A DNA stretch of 64,000 nucleotides from positions 25,056,855 through 25,120,854 of the forward strand of contig CM060849.1 of assembly GCA_030737835.1 (NCBI GenBank). Direction: 5' to 3'. Every line of letters begins with the position of its first letter. Position 1 is the first letter of the stretch. Below the pieces are notes generated by a model, which was not told the DNA's origin, made no database searches, and saw nothing but the letters and a program-made list of their open reading frames with translations. This stretch comes from Acorus gramineus. Its lineage: Eukaryota > Streptophyta > Magnoliopsida > Acorales > Acoraceae. This document shows positions 44,837 to 57,745 of this stretch, piece by piece. The translations under genes and the position numbers were made by a program.

Positions 44837-47800
44837 ATGGCGATCGCTTCATCGTCTTCTCTCGCACTCCTCCGCCGATTTAGGTATTCTTCGCAGCTAG
44901 GACCCCTCTCCCGCTCTCGCTGCCTCCCGTCCCGGAGGATCGACGTCCGTCGCTACGGATTCACCTCTCTTCGCGATGGATCCCCGGTGAATCTCAGAGA
45001 GTGAGCTCCGATTCTCGATTCCTTTATTTATTTTTTCATGAATATTGTTACTGCATGAAAATTCGGTCACATTCGATTGTTCTGATGTTTCGATTCACGG
45101 AGCCTTTCTCGTTCGCTGTTTTGGTCAGATTTTCAGTGCCTGTTCTCTGCGTTGATGATCGAGATCTGAATTCTTGAATCATTTTTGAATACTTAATCAT
45201 GTTACATGGACTCGATTTGTTGTTCTTTTAGTGTTGTCTTGTTCTTTGAGTGGTTCCGTGTTGATTTAAGTAGGTTTTGGTTCCCGATATTCAATGTATG
45301 TTTATGCTTTGATTTATCATCACGAACCAGTGAATATTCGTTATGGAGCATAATATAGGAAAAATGTTCTTCTTATTGTGCGTATTTTATAGTCTGCACG
45401 AATCGTTTGACCTTTTTATTCTGTTCCTAACGATTCGGTTCACAAAAATTGTCATTAAATTTTTCTACAATCATATAATAGGGGTATCTGGAAGACTTCG
45501 AGCAGTTCTTCGGATTTTTTCGGCTCGTCTTCTACGGTTAGTATTGGTGCTTTGTCGTGCTTTTGTTTTCCTTCTTGCTTTGCAACACTTTCTTCACAAC
45601 TGTCTGAATGTGATTAGTGTATTGGTTTTCATTGGTTTTATATTTAGACTTGGGTTTTGATCTTGTCCTCTGCAATGATTTCTCTGTATTACTTTGTTTT
45701 CATATTACAACCAGTTTTCGTCCATTTGTGCATTTTCTAGGCAGAAGAGGTTTACCTGTTTCTGTTATGTGCAGAAATGATTCTCAATTGTGCCTGCATA
45801 CAGAGGGATTTCACCTGGGGATAGGCCTTTTTTGGGAAAATCTTTTATAACTTAATTTTTTGTAACTTATAATAGCACAGATAATCCATGCAAAGGCCAA
45901 TATCTACAGATGCGAGTGACTTGTATTTTTATTGTCTTTTTGTTGAATCCATGGGATGATGACTTGATTTAACAGGCAAGATATTGATACTGCGTAAAAA
46001 CATTAAAATTTTGTGGTGGAATTTTAATTGGTAAAATTCCATTCCTGGACAACGGTTTAGTTCATTTTATACACATTTGGTTTATCTGAGTAACTTACAT
46101 TGGACACCGATAGGTCTATCAACTCAATAATATCTTTTTTTACCTTTTGTGAACTTAAAATCTTAAATCTTCTATCATTCATGGATGATTTTTAAATGTG
46201 AATGAGAAAGCTATGTACCAAAACGTGTTTTTTGAGAGAGAAAAAATTAAATTGAATATACAGCAGAAAGTTGTCAAATTAATATGTTGTGTAGAAGAAT
46301 ATGCTTTGCATGACAGTATCTTATGTCATGTATGAACATGTCCAGTTGCCCACCTTCCATCTGAAAATATGTTTATTTGTGGCTTGTTAAGCATGTATAG
46401 AGTCTCAGCACACACAAAATAAATAAATAAATAATAAGCATGTATGGATATCTCCAATTTTGATGTGCAAAAGGTCGCCGACTTATTTTGTTTGTTGTTG
46501 TCACTAATGCAAATGTGCAATGACAGGCATCTGATCAAGATGTTGATTCGATTCCAATGCCAATAGTTTTGATCGATCAAGATTCGGATTCTAATGCAAC
46601 AATTGTGCAACTCAGTTTTGGTGACCGTCTGGGGGCTCTTATCCATACGGTGAGCAGACAACATGATAAGTTTGTACAATTCCTGTGAAAAACATTCTAT
46701 GCTGCATTTACACATTTTATGAAGTATTTTTGCTTGCTACTCATATTCCACTATGTAACCCTAACAAGCTATTCTGCTATAATTCGTCCAAATAATAAAT
46801 ACAGGATAATTCCATCTTCTCTGACTGGCAGATCTGTGAAATCTCCCTCTTTCAGACACAGACCTTGGATTTTTTGCACCATATTACCTCTTCCATTTTA
46901 TAGATCTTTATTATTTCATCTTTTGCAGATTTCCTTTCAGTTATCTCTATCTTCCGGAATCCGGAGGTCTTCCTCCTAGTGATCCAATTTTTTGAAAGAT
47001 TTTTAAAGCTCACCATTTTTTTTTTTTGTATTCTTCTCTGATTGCTTAGCTTCGCCCCAAGATTTGGGAACCCTTTCCAAGCGCTTAACCTCAGGGAAAC
47101 TCACGTAATCCCAGTGGCACTGATGTCTTCTTTTCATGAATCAGTAACTGTATTCCAAAAGCCCCTCTATCTGTAACCACCAAGCCCTGAAACAGAAATT
47201 CTTGTGAGATAAGGGATCACCCCCTTCTAGGAGAAGAGGAGAATGGTCAGAAGAAGTTCTTGGAAGGCCAGAAGGCCAGTTAGAATGCTAAATCAGAAAA
47301 TTCCTCAAGCCAAGGTCTACCAAGAATCTATCTTGCACAATCCAGGCCTCTCCCTCAGATTACGCATAGCTCATTAGAGATACTTTGTTCATTGCCACAG
47401 TGGCCTCCCCCTCATTGTTTCTGTATTCAACAAATCTGGTGCATGTTGAAATCCCCCGCAATGCACCAAGCCAAAACTCATGCCTCTTTCACTGCACTGA
47501 GCTCCTCCCAGAGGCTTGTCCTTCTCATCCTCATTTGGTCCATAGACTCGAGAACAAATCCATCTCCACCCATGTGCTCTGTCTTCAAGCCAAACATTTA
47601 TGGAGAATTCTCTGAAACTTCGGTCAATTAAAGTCCAAACTGAACTTTTCCAACTTCCGGAGCATCATTAGAAGCTTTAAAAATGATGGAATATAGAAAC
47701 CCCCCCACTAACAGCGCAGAGGTTTGAGGGTCAATTCCTCCCATCATTGTCTCCTGGATATGATATGTTGTTCCATGCTTGATGATCAACCATTAATGTT

Positions 47801-50800
47801 TATGATAGCCTGCATCACATGCTATATTAGATTAGCAGACTTAGAATGTTTGCATTTTAGTTGCTTTTCAAATGAATATCATTCTAAATGCATCTACATA
47901 GATCGACTCAATTTGATTCCCAGTCCGCATGTACTTTCTTAATCACCTTGTTCATGATATAGGCATCATTTTTTTAGTGGTGATGGGATGTGAATGCTTA
48001 TATAATCTGCTGCAATTTTTAGAGTCTGAACACTGTTTTAAATAGGAAGCATTGTATACTTGTATCCATGAGTGATTTTTAAGTGATGCAGGTTTGCACA
48101 TCTGCATATAGAATTTTTCAAAGAAATTTGCTTGAATTTGTGTTTGATTAGTCTGGTAGTGGTGACCATTACATGATGTTTTATGCTTATTGATGTACCT
48201 GCAGATGCAGTCCCTTAAGGATCTTGGCCTGGAGGTGTCCAAGGGGACGGTTTCCACTGTAGATTCTGTGGTACAAACAAAATTTTTCATAACGCGGCAG
48301 TGAGTATTCAGTGGCACTTTTATTGCCATTCGTGAAGTTTGTTGCATGAAACCCTTATCATTAATTGCTCAGCATGTTCTTTGCTTACCTCAAATCCATT
48401 TTTAATTGCTTATGTGAACCATCCTTTCTTAATTTTTCCTGTTTTTTTTTGGAATAAATGTGTGAACCACTGTATTTGACATTATATGAAAAATTTCAAA
48501 ACTCTAATTAGTAACTGATTATTGCAAGCTGACATGGTTGTTGTCTAATGACGTTAAGATAAATGATTTTTTTGTCACTGGAATGCCATTTTTATTTCAC
48601 TGTTGTTGGTAGAGGTAGAGCAACCGAAGGAAATAACTTTTGGAAGTAATATTTGGAGGCTATAATTTTGGATTATGTTAGGGACAACCTCAAATGCAGT
48701 CCACAGACAGTCCGCACATTGTTTAATTTTTAAAAAATACTAAACCTCGTCTAATGAGGTATATACTTCGATGAAAAATTGTATATCGTTTCATTTCGAA
48801 GTGAATGAACTCATTTTTAGTAAATGTAAAAAAAATAATGAGGTATACACCTCACTTAAGAATGTATATACCTCGCTGGATGACTAACGAGGTTTATGAG
48901 ACTGTATTTGGGGCTGTAAAAAGGACTGTGTGTAATAGCGCTTTATAATTTTACGCGAGGTTTGATTGGTCATAAAGACTATATAAGCATGTCATTGATG
49001 GACAACATAACTGGATTGTGATGGATGTCCAAGTGATATTTTTTTCATTTGCATTGTATAGATGACTGTTAATGTGCAACATGATGGATAAATGGTCCAA
49101 CAATTACACTCAGAACAAGGATTTTAAATTTGAATGACACTTGTGGGGTTTAAAATGCATGCAATTCTCCTTGCTGTCACAAGTCTGAGCGGTGTAGATC
49201 GACCAGTTCATATAACCAATTTCAGCCTATGAGCCTATTGGCTGATTAGTCATCTCATAACTTTGGAGCATTGCAGTGTACTTCTTTGCATCAAATTGTA
49301 GGTTCTTCAAGTGATATATATCTGTGTTTCTTGATCAATACATAGGGATACTGGGCGCAAGATTGAAGATCCTGACCTGCTTGAAAGAATCCGTCTAACC
49401 ATCATCAATAATCTTCTGAAGTATCATCCTGTATGTTCTTGTTTGATATCATCAATTTGCTAATTACAAATTCTCTGCTAGTAAAGTTTCTAGAATCAGT
49501 CTTAGTTCCTCTTATTCTTCTGTCTCAGGAATCCAGTGAAAAACTGGCAATGGGTGAGACTTTTGGGATAAAAGCTCCAGAGAAAAAGGTCTCTTATCAT
49601 ATCCTCCATTAGATTTTTATATTCAGCATTAATATTCTAAAGTCAAGTTTTTTCTTCTATTTAGTTGCATGGTGCTCATGCCCTTCCATTGCAACGAAGA
49701 AGCTAATTGAATGTTGCTCTTTTTTTTTTTGTATAAGTTAGATGAAATACTGCACAACTAGGATGGTATTTTCTTATATAGTGCAAACTTACCCAAACAG
49801 GGAATATTTAAAAGTTGATCATGCAACTGTTTAAGATTTTTAAGACCTCTGACTTAAATATGAATTCTAATTTTGCGCAGAATGTCATTTTCTACACCAT
49901 AAGCTCACTCCTTATTCTTCATCTCTTGCCTTAGTTGCTGAATTTTGCCCCCTTACATCTTGACGCTTTCACAATGAAGAGGTTTACAAGTTATACCTTG
50001 TGCTTTATAGATGCCTTTCCTAGCTTATGCATCTCGACACAGTTTTGTACAAAACAGTGACACATCTATTCCTCTTCGTGTTGAGCTTTCTTATATGAAT
50101 TCCAATCTCCTCTAATCAAGATTTCTATGTGACACTATCTGACCATCAAGAATGCCATTAGGTCTTAAATCTATGACAACATATGAACAGAGTAATCTTT
50201 TGAAAACTCATGAATTACACACTTGAATTTTTCTTCTAATTTAAATGACAAATAGTATATTACATTGATGATGTTCAAGACGCCCACTTTCTGTTTTGCA
50301 AGACGATTTTCCATGTTGAGTAGATATTGAAGTGTGATTTTTATTGGCAGCTTGATGTTGACATTGCGACACATATTCATATCATTAACGATGGACCCAA
50401 CAGAAGGTTTGTAGAACTTTATGTACTGACAGTTCAAAGATTTTTGCTATCACTTCTTTCCTTCTTCTTTGTAGTCAACAAATGCTTTGATCGATATTTA
50501 GAATATAAACACAATTTTGAAGTCCAAGTGTTAATGATTTTCTTAGGTTCAAATACCACCACCATGATATTGTTGACTATGAAGAAGAGATGTTAAGCAC
50601 CATTTTAGCAAAGTCCAAGTTTATATTTATTTATTTATTTTGGCAATGAAAAAAAAATCTACCACCACCATTGATATTGTTGTTAAGCACACATTTTAGC
50701 AATAAGTTTATATAATCTTCCAGTTGAGTGCATCAACATTGGCATCTGTTAGGATCAGCAATAAACTGCTTCCTGCTGTTTTGCATCTTTATTCCTTTAT

Positions 50801-52071
50801 AAATTGAATCCATCCAATCACATCGATGGATATCCTTTCCTTTTTTGTGTGTTTTAATATACTTTCTACGTCAACCAGTGCCAGTGTCTCTACTAAGTTT
50901 TACTTTTGTGTTATTGTTTGTTCCCTGCACAGCTTGCTTTCTATAGAGACGGCTGATCGGCCTGGTCTCTTGTTGGAAATCATCAAAATTTTGGCAGACA
51001 TCAACATCAGCGTGGAATCTGCGGAGATCGACACAGAAGTATATTCGCATTGTTTGTTGCCATTATTTTCCCCACCATAATTTTAAGCCCATTTTTCCCA
51101 CATAACATCATTATTAATTTTTTCACTCAGGGTTTGGTAGCCAAGGATAAATTTCATGTCAGTTACGGAGGTGCAGCCTTAAATGATTCTTTATCACTGG
51201 TAATTGTTCGTGCAAATACTTGGATGATCAATTGATTTGGTGCATGTTTTTCATGAACTAACATCATGTATGCTCATGGATCTGTAGGCCGTTATCATAG
51301 CAATTCATACAATGCACTCTTTTTTATTGGGGTTGTCCATGACTGCCTCTTTTTTTTGTTGTTTATTTGGGGATGAAGAATCCAACAAGAGTTGGTAAAA
51401 ACCGAGGTGCACGTGATAGCCCACCACCCTCGGGGGTTTCAACTAGAGATCTACTGGGAGCAAGCCCATACCTCTAGCTGAAGAGTTATCCCATGTGGTC
51501 TATGATTTCCAATACTAGAAAGCCATTGGATATCTTTATCCATGCAATTGATAAACGATTGTATTGCAATTTGTTTGTTTTGTGCATTTCTTTGGAGATG
51601 TGACTGCCTCTTGTGAGTTCTCATTTCTGTGAATTTTAAAAACTCGTTAAGTCCATGGGTGTGTGTGTGTGTGTGTATTTAGAAACTTAATCTTTGATGC
51701 AGTTTGGAAAGTTATATAATAGAGTAATGGCTAACTAGTCATGAAATGCATGACCATTTGAACATGTCTGATGTTGCCCTCATGTGATTCTGAGGTGGGA
51801 ATGCTGTGAAAGATAGCTCATCAACACCCACCAGATTCACGATTTCACATGGATATGTATTTCATGATTAATTAAGCAGGACTCTCTGTATCATTTCTCG
51901 CAAGCTCACATTTGAATACTGTTCACATAGATATTATGATTATGATTTTCATCTTTGGATGCGTTGCTGCTCACCTCTCACTGACCGAGGGTTCTTAAAA
52001 AATTGCAGGTGTTGACAAACTGTCTGCGGTATTACCTCCGAAGGCCTGAAACGGAAGATGACAGCTACTGA
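44837..52071 (+). CDS. ACR11: ACT domain-repeat protein, ACR11-like, plastid
   Basis: A 268-aa protein from nine exons: 44837-44986, 46527-46649, 48205-48299, 49346-49430, 49529-49588, 50351-50406, 50933-51038, 51131-51199, 52009-52071. All junctions are GT/AG and phases agree. Residues 1-50 are Ser/Arg-rich, lack acidic residues until late and look like a chloroplast transit peptide. Two ACT domains follow: about 74-146 ([20 protein letters not shown]) and about 178-245 ([20 protein letters not shown]). Motifs [52 protein letters not shown] and the end [12 protein letters not shown] match ACR11 rather than ACR12. Arabidopsis ACR11 is a plastid protein linked to glutamine synthetase/GOGAT nitrogen assimilation. 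Exon 1 uses the donor at 44987 because only that keeps the frame. Confidence 0.94.
46800..47745 (-). mobile_element. L1-type LINE fragment in ACR11-like intron 2
   Basis: On the minus strand the segment reads, across frames, typical plant LINE endonuclease text: an AGDFNMH-like block near 47450, [10 protein letters not shown] near 47310, [18 protein letters not shown] near 47230 and [10 protein letters not shown] near 47170. It continues into the linker before reverse transcriptase ([13 protein letters not shown], near 46870). Stops and frameshifts show it is dead and truncated at both ends. The orientation is antisense to the host gene. Confidence 0.82.
48670..48955 (-). repeat. Unclassified interspersed repeat, copy C in ACR11-like intron 3
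   Basis: In reverse complement it starts AAAGCGCTATTACACACAGTCC, has CCTCGTTAG/GAGGTATATAC cores and ends GTTGTCCCTAACATAATCC, matching copies A and B at 26.5 and 27.6 kb. The core is partly duplicated here. Confidence 0.6.
51370..51505 (-). repeat. tRNA-derived SINE copy in ACR11-like intron 8
   Basis: In reverse complement it shows TAACTCTTCAGCTAGAGG, GGGCTTGCTCCC and GATCTCTAGTTGAAACCCCC, aligning with the SINE pair at 23.9-24.2 kb. Confidence 0.55.
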
Positions 52072-52552
52072 ACCTCCACAACCAAATCATAACCAAACGG
52101 TCTGGACGTTTCACTAGAGGTATATACCCCTCTCTGAAATGTGTAACATGATCACTGCCTCTGATTCCCTTGCAGTGCTATTTCTGGTGCAAGGTGACAC
52201 ACACACAACACAATCAGACTTGTAAATTCACAGTTTAATCTGTTTCTATGCTTCTGACTCCCTTCAAATTCTTTGCTCTGATGTTCGTTTACACAAGAAA
52301 ACTAAAATAAAATTGGGCTGAACTTCCGTATAATCGAATTAGTCATTCTGGCTCATCATCATAAAACTTAACTTGTCAAAAGAAATAAAATTCTAGAAAA
52401 ATATGAAAGTTATGTCACGCGAATCCACCATAAATGACTCACACATCAAGAGTTCAATAAGGTGGAATTAGTGTACATGTAATTCACTCATAATTCATAA
52501 AGCTTATTCTCATAGAGACATCCCTAGAGCCGCCCCCATTGCTCCATTCAGG

Positions 52553-54969
52553 CTATAGAAGAAGTGCATACAACATTTCATTCCAGGAATCTGGCACGCC
52601 CGGCAGGCACCAATGGGTGCAGTCAGAGGCGTGGGACCCCGGGTCGCTGTCATAGACCGGCTCGGCGTAGGCTGAGGGGTGTCCATCCCTTCGAAGGCTT
52701 GACATGGCCGTGATTTCTTGTAAGTACACAGGGAAGCTCATCCGGTTCAGGACATCCTTTAGGACTCTTGTTTGAACCGGAATCCGTCGTGCGTTAGAAC
52801 CTAAGTATTGCAGAGGCTCTTTCTGGTTGTAGCATTGCCACCCGTTGTCCCTGTTTCAAAATTTTCCAACCAAGTGTTGCTGCTTCAACATATGTTTAAA
52901 AATCTTCTGAAATTTTTTTTTGGGGCACAAAGGCAGACATAGACTAACATTTTTAATTATGATTGAATGAGAAGTATTTCTGAGACTTCAGGTAATCACC
53001 TGTTATGTCGGGCTGAGGCACTCCGGAAGATAATTCTGGTTTCAGTGGGATTCAAGTTCAGACTTACCCACTTAGCCCATGTAGTGAGCCCCTTCTCATA
53101 TGCAACCATAGGGTTCATGTCTCTCACTAATCTTCCATCTTCCATGTATAGATCCCACCTGAACAAAATTAAGAACCCTCATCGGTCGGAATATTGATTT
53201 TTGTGGTTATAGGAAGGAACCCCAACATAAGTTGAGAAAACCATGGATGCATAGGATTGTTCACAAGATTCAGAGAAAAATCTATGGCTCTAGTCAAAGA
53301 ATCAACTTCATGTGAGTTAATAATGGCCTTTGATGTCAATAATGGTCTTTTTGTGCGACAAAAAACCCAATGAAAACCCTAGATACACATTTTTACCCAC
53401 AAACTGTGTATAAGGTAAGTCTAATGGAGTTCGAACTCGAGACCTATGGAGAGTAAATTCATGACTCTAATAAAAGAATCAGCTAATTATGGTCAGAAAA
53501 TATTCAACAAATAAAAATAAAATTTACTTACGAGCTCCATTTGCCGGAGTGGGTCCACCAGTGAGCTGAATCAAACACCAGGATGTCGACTCCTCTCCAG
53601 TTTTTGGCATTCCTTTCGATTGAGTCTAATCGAAGGATCCGGTCCGTGTTTGGTCCTTGCTCCAGCTCAACGAGCAGGGGTGCCCAGTCGAACTCGATTG
53701 ATGCCTCAAAATCCTGAGAATTCATATTAGTGACACATCAACAATGTCCATCGAATCAGATAACAATATCAACAATGATGATGGCTTACTAAGGCATGAA
53801 AGGCCATGGATGTGCCGTTATATGACATGACCTTCCTATCACTTGGGATGACTCCTTCCACCAAGCAAACCAATGACTCCCACTGATTCCTGGCTATGGA
53901 GTCTCCAACCATCATTAACCTCTTCCTTCTCAGCCTCTCTAGAAAATCTAAAGCATTGAATCTGAAAAGTCAATCAAAACCATAGTTAGAAAAGTTTTTA
54001 GAGGATTTATTAATATTCATCTTCCATAAAATTTAATCTGCTGGTAGATACACAGACACAAATATACACACATGAACATGTAACATAATCATGAATACTT
54101 GATTTCATTTTAATTTTTATGTAATCAAATGCATGAAAGGAGTTTGGTTAGGTGACTTCCAAGGTTTTCAGTCAATTATGAATTTGTTTTTTAAAAAAGA
54201 AGAAAATATTGAAATCAACAAAAGTGAAGGCATAAATTTAACTTGTCTTCAACACTACAAAAATAAAAAAAAGAGGTCAAAAATCAAAATTACTAAATCC
54301 AAAATCCCAGTACAAAAAGTACTAATATTTTGTAGGAATGATCACGTAAAAAAATTGTTGTTTTACAGGCAAACATAACATACATTATAAAAAAAAAAAA
54401 TGTTATACTCACTCATTTCAACAATCACTCACTTTTATGGTACCAGCATATTCTGAATGTTTTTTTTTAAGTGTATAATTAATGAATTAAATCCATTCCT
54501 TTATTCATTAGGGATTTTCAATACTCTATTAGAGATTCCTTTATCCATTCCTTTGTTCATTAGAGATTTTAAATACTCCATAAAAACAAACGTGCATGCC
54601 ATTGCATGCATAGGATAAAATATGTTCAACCCACCTAGGCATGGAGCAACCATGAGGCCTCCACCTCCACTTCTCATAGTCGGAGTCCGGCCGGCCGTTC
54701 CTCCGGCAGTTCAAACCGCTGCTAATGTAAGGGCAACCCGCCCTGTATAGCGGGTACGACCGGTCATGGACCCACTCACCATCTGAGAGGTCGCACCGCA
54801 ACCCCCTCATGTAGCTTCCCTGTCCAGAGCGGCTCTGGATGATGTCGACCTCGTCGTTCATCTCCTCCATCCATTGTGCTGATCCAACGGTGATCAAGGA
54901 GAAGAAGAAGATGAGCATGTCCAAGAAGGTTTTAGGTCTTGTTGGCTTGGACATTGTGGCTTTGGGCAT
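52553..54969 (-). CDS. TRICHOME BIREFRINGENCE-LIKE (TBL) polysaccharide O-acetyltransferase
   Basis: A 381-aa protein from five exons: 54969-54635, 53961-53790, 53713-53532, 53158-53000, 52850-52553. All junctions are GT/AG and phases close. A short basic N-terminus and a hydrophobic segment (about 15-31) form a Golgi signal anchor. The TBL (PMR5N-like) domain follows with [17 protein letters not shown] and paired Cys. The GDS esterase motif is [13 protein letters not shown] (Ser133) and the C-terminal DxxH is [16 protein letters not shown] (D359, H362), both intact. Known TBL proteins acetylate xylan, mannan or pectin in the Golgi; which polymer this one modifies cannot be read. The start at 54969 was chosen over an in-frame ATG at 55086 because it places the anchor near the N-terminus. 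Intron 3 carries a SINE. Confidence 0.92.
53345..53500 (-). repeat. tRNA-derived SINE copy in TBL intron 3
   Basis: In reverse complement it contains TAGCTGATTCTTTTATTAGA, GGTCTCGAGTTCGAACTCC (a near-perfect B box) and a GTGTATCTAGGGTTTT tail, aligning with the pair at 23.9-24.2 kb. Confidence 0.7.
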
Positions 54970-55086
54970 TGCATGGGAGGAGCTGTGTGTTTGAATATGA
55001 GGAGATTTAAGAGGTTGAAGTATTGATTGGTCTTCGCTTGAGTCACGGAAGGCATGCTTTGTTTTTGTTTTGTTGTATGATTGCAT

Positions 55087-56040
55087 GCAATTGAGTGTGC
55101 CCTTTGTGTGTGTTTTCTTTTATGCTCATGGTGTTTGCCACTGGATTAGAATTGAAAGGTTGAAGTCCACGCTACATGCTTTATTTATGAGCGCTGATAC
55201 ACTCAGTAAAAAAAAATAAAAAAAAATAATTGATAGGTGTGGACTATAACTAAGGCTATACAGAGGGAAGGGTTGGACATATCATTTTTCTTTATTTATT
55301 TATTAAATTTTTGCATGCAGTCTCAAAACATTTAATTTTATATTTTGGTTTTTATTATTATTTTTTATTTGTGAAAATTAATATACATAATTTATTAAAA
55401 AAATATTTTTTTATTTTATGATTATGATTAACTATGTGAAGTATAAGTATGGTAGAACCCTTTCTCCACTCTTATTTTCCTCTAAATTTTGGTGCCTTTG
55501 TTATGTGGCGTAAAAGAGGATGGACAAATAGCATTGATCGGCATTGGCATGTTGATAACTCTCTCCAGTCTCTTTCTTAAATCATCAACTAAATAGAAAG
55601 CTAAAGGCATTGGCATCAAAACGTTCTGTGTTTCTCGCATAGCATTGTCTTCATCATTGTCTGACTGAGGTAATAGATCATTCTCCTCTTGTAGGAAAGT
55701 TATCTTCTGATAGACCTCCTCTCATCTCAACTCATTCACCAGTCTGGTATATGTGGTCTGACTACTACAAGACATGTTCTTTCACTTGTGGATGCGAGGC
55801 CAATCAATCCCTAGCTAGCCTATCTCCACATGTTCATAAAATAAGACCTTTAAAAATAAAAAATTTACTTATAATTAGTACAAAATATATAAATGTATAT
55901 ATGTTTTACATGCCGTATACACTCATAGGAGTTTGGTATATACCTCTATATTTAAAAAATACTTTCTTCCAGTATATACTTAATTTCAATGGTATATACA
56001 AAAAAATATTGAGCATATACATTCAATGAAACAATGATAC
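55087..56040. other. TBL promoter side and AT-rich intergenic DNA
   Basis: The segment near 55190 (TTATGAGCGCTGATACACTC) matches the start of the interspersed repeat family. The minus-strand stretch at about 55550-55800 has an open, acidic frame that could be a further piece of the transposon-like gene to its right. Nothing else is recognised. Confidence 0.45.
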
Positions 56041-56045
56041 TTACA

Positions 56046-56846
56046 GTCAGTGCTATCTCACAACCACTGAAATATCCCTTTCCGTTGGTGGCATCTGATC
56101 CTCTGGCCTTCTCGAGGTTTTGGAACGACTTCTTAATAGGTTTGACAACGTCAAGGTGAATGGCCTTCGCCCAAGTATATTCATCAATGTTCTCCAAGTC
56201 TTCAACAACGTCCACCAACCCAAATGGGCATGTATAATTCTGACCTGTAAAACAAAAAAAAAAGTGGTAAAAAGGTGCAAGATGAATAATCTGGCGAAGT
56301 CCTTGACTGACTTCTCGTCGTCTTTGGCCACCAACTCCTTCATGACCTTTTCGATGGCGGAGGCGGTCGGGTACTTCTCATAATGTGAAGCGAAGTATTG
56401 CTGATAAAAGGTGGATGCAGGACTTTTGCTCTCAAAGTGTACATGTTTTCCGTGGGCCGAGAGATCAAATATGATCGCCACATCCGACGCTGTGAACCGG
56501 AGTTCTTGGCCCTTGACCACGAATCTCTCCTGTTGCAGGTTCCAGAAAGTGATTATTGTTTTCAACAAGCATTTCTCTGTCCTCAATGGAGGGATGTCGA
56601 TGAAACATCCAAATGGAGTGGACTTGATAGCCTCAATGTGTAGGGGCTTCTCGTTGAGCTCCCATTCCTTGATGATATCAACTGTTTGTGTCGTTGTACA
56701 CCTATTGTTAATCATCGTCGATGAAGACCTAACCTGCTTTAGAGATGCCTGCAAGAATAAATACAAGATTAAATGATAAAAAAACACATTGATACTGGCT
56801 ATAGGATCTATGTATATACCTTGACAATGTCTTTTCCAATGTCCAT
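56046..56846 (-). pseudogene. Transposon-associated (DUF1985/plant-mobile-domain-like) gene fragment
   Basis: A first exon at 56846-56820 (MDIGKDIVK) is followed by a second beginning near 56753. It encodes a block with IEAIKSTPFGCFIDIPP and ELRFTASDVAIIFDLSAHG, the FG...L and FT..DVA...GL pattern of DUF1985-type domains carried by Ulp1-containing Mutator-like and related plant elements. Near 56255 the frame changes at a run of ten T and continues as TCPFGLVDVVEDLENIDEYTWA to a strong GTAAGT donor at 56046. The change may be a one-base slip in the T run or an unrecognised short intron. The C-terminal part is absent or diverged. Confidence 0.55.
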
Positions 56847-57464
56847 GGTTTCTAATGAACAAGAATTATAGGAGATGGTCCAACGAAATGGAGGAGAAGG
56901 TAGGGCTAAAAAGAGGAGACAATGGGGTTGAAGAAGGAGAAGGTGGAGCTAAAAGGTGGAAATAGTGGAGCTACAAAGAGGAGATGGTGGAGCTCGGCTA
57001 ACTGTTTGTATTATGTTTGTTTTTACTATGTTGCCCCTGTCTTTTGAATTTCTGGAGGGGTATATGTGTTATTATGAAGAATACATGAAAAGATCTTTAA
57101 GTGAAGGACGAAAATGCCCTTGACACCATCATTTAAATTGCGTTGATGGCGACACGTATACCCGCATCGGTAATCACATACGTGTTGTCAAATCAATCTC
57201 AAATTTCGTGCTCATTAAATATAAATAAATAACAAATGAAAAAAGAAAATCAGTAATGGACAAATAATACGTAAAGCAGCGCTATATACTAGCCTAATGT
57301 AAGTATATAACAATAAAAGAAGGTATATGCTTAATATATAGCATTAATGTTGTTTTTCAACATAACATATTTGGACGAATTTTTTAATCTACAATGTTTA
57401 TTTTCAAATATACAAGTTAAGATTAAAAACAATTGAAACACCAAGATATTGAATAAAAGACAGC

Positions 57465-57745
57465 GATTTATGAAACCATATGCTATCAAAAGAAAATAAG
57501 GAAACAAATAATCTCTGTAAAAAAATGATTTATGAAACTATATGCTAACAAGAGAAAATAAGAAAAATAAGAATCTCTATGAAAAATACATTTTTCAAAT
57601 CATATGCTACCAAAACAAAATAAGGAAATAAATAATCTCTGTGAAAAATGAATTATAAAACTATATGCTAACAAAAAAAAATAAAAAATAAAACAAAAAT
57701 ATGTGTAAAAACATAATTTATGAAACCATATGCTAACAAAAAAAA
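57465..57745. repeat. 62-bp minisatellite, five copies
   Basis: The motif (C/T)ATATGCTA(A/T)CAA recurs at about 57477, 57538, 57601, 57662 and 57727. Each unit has AAAATAAG..AATCTCTGTGAAAAA and TTATGAAAC-like text. Period 61-65 bp, moderately diverged. Confidence 0.85.

Noticed and set aside
54970-55086. Longer TBL start at 55086, adding 39 residues
   Set aside because: The added residues are low-complexity and push the signal anchor away from the N-terminus; the ATG at 54969 gives the usual family layout. Use of the longer start is not excluded.
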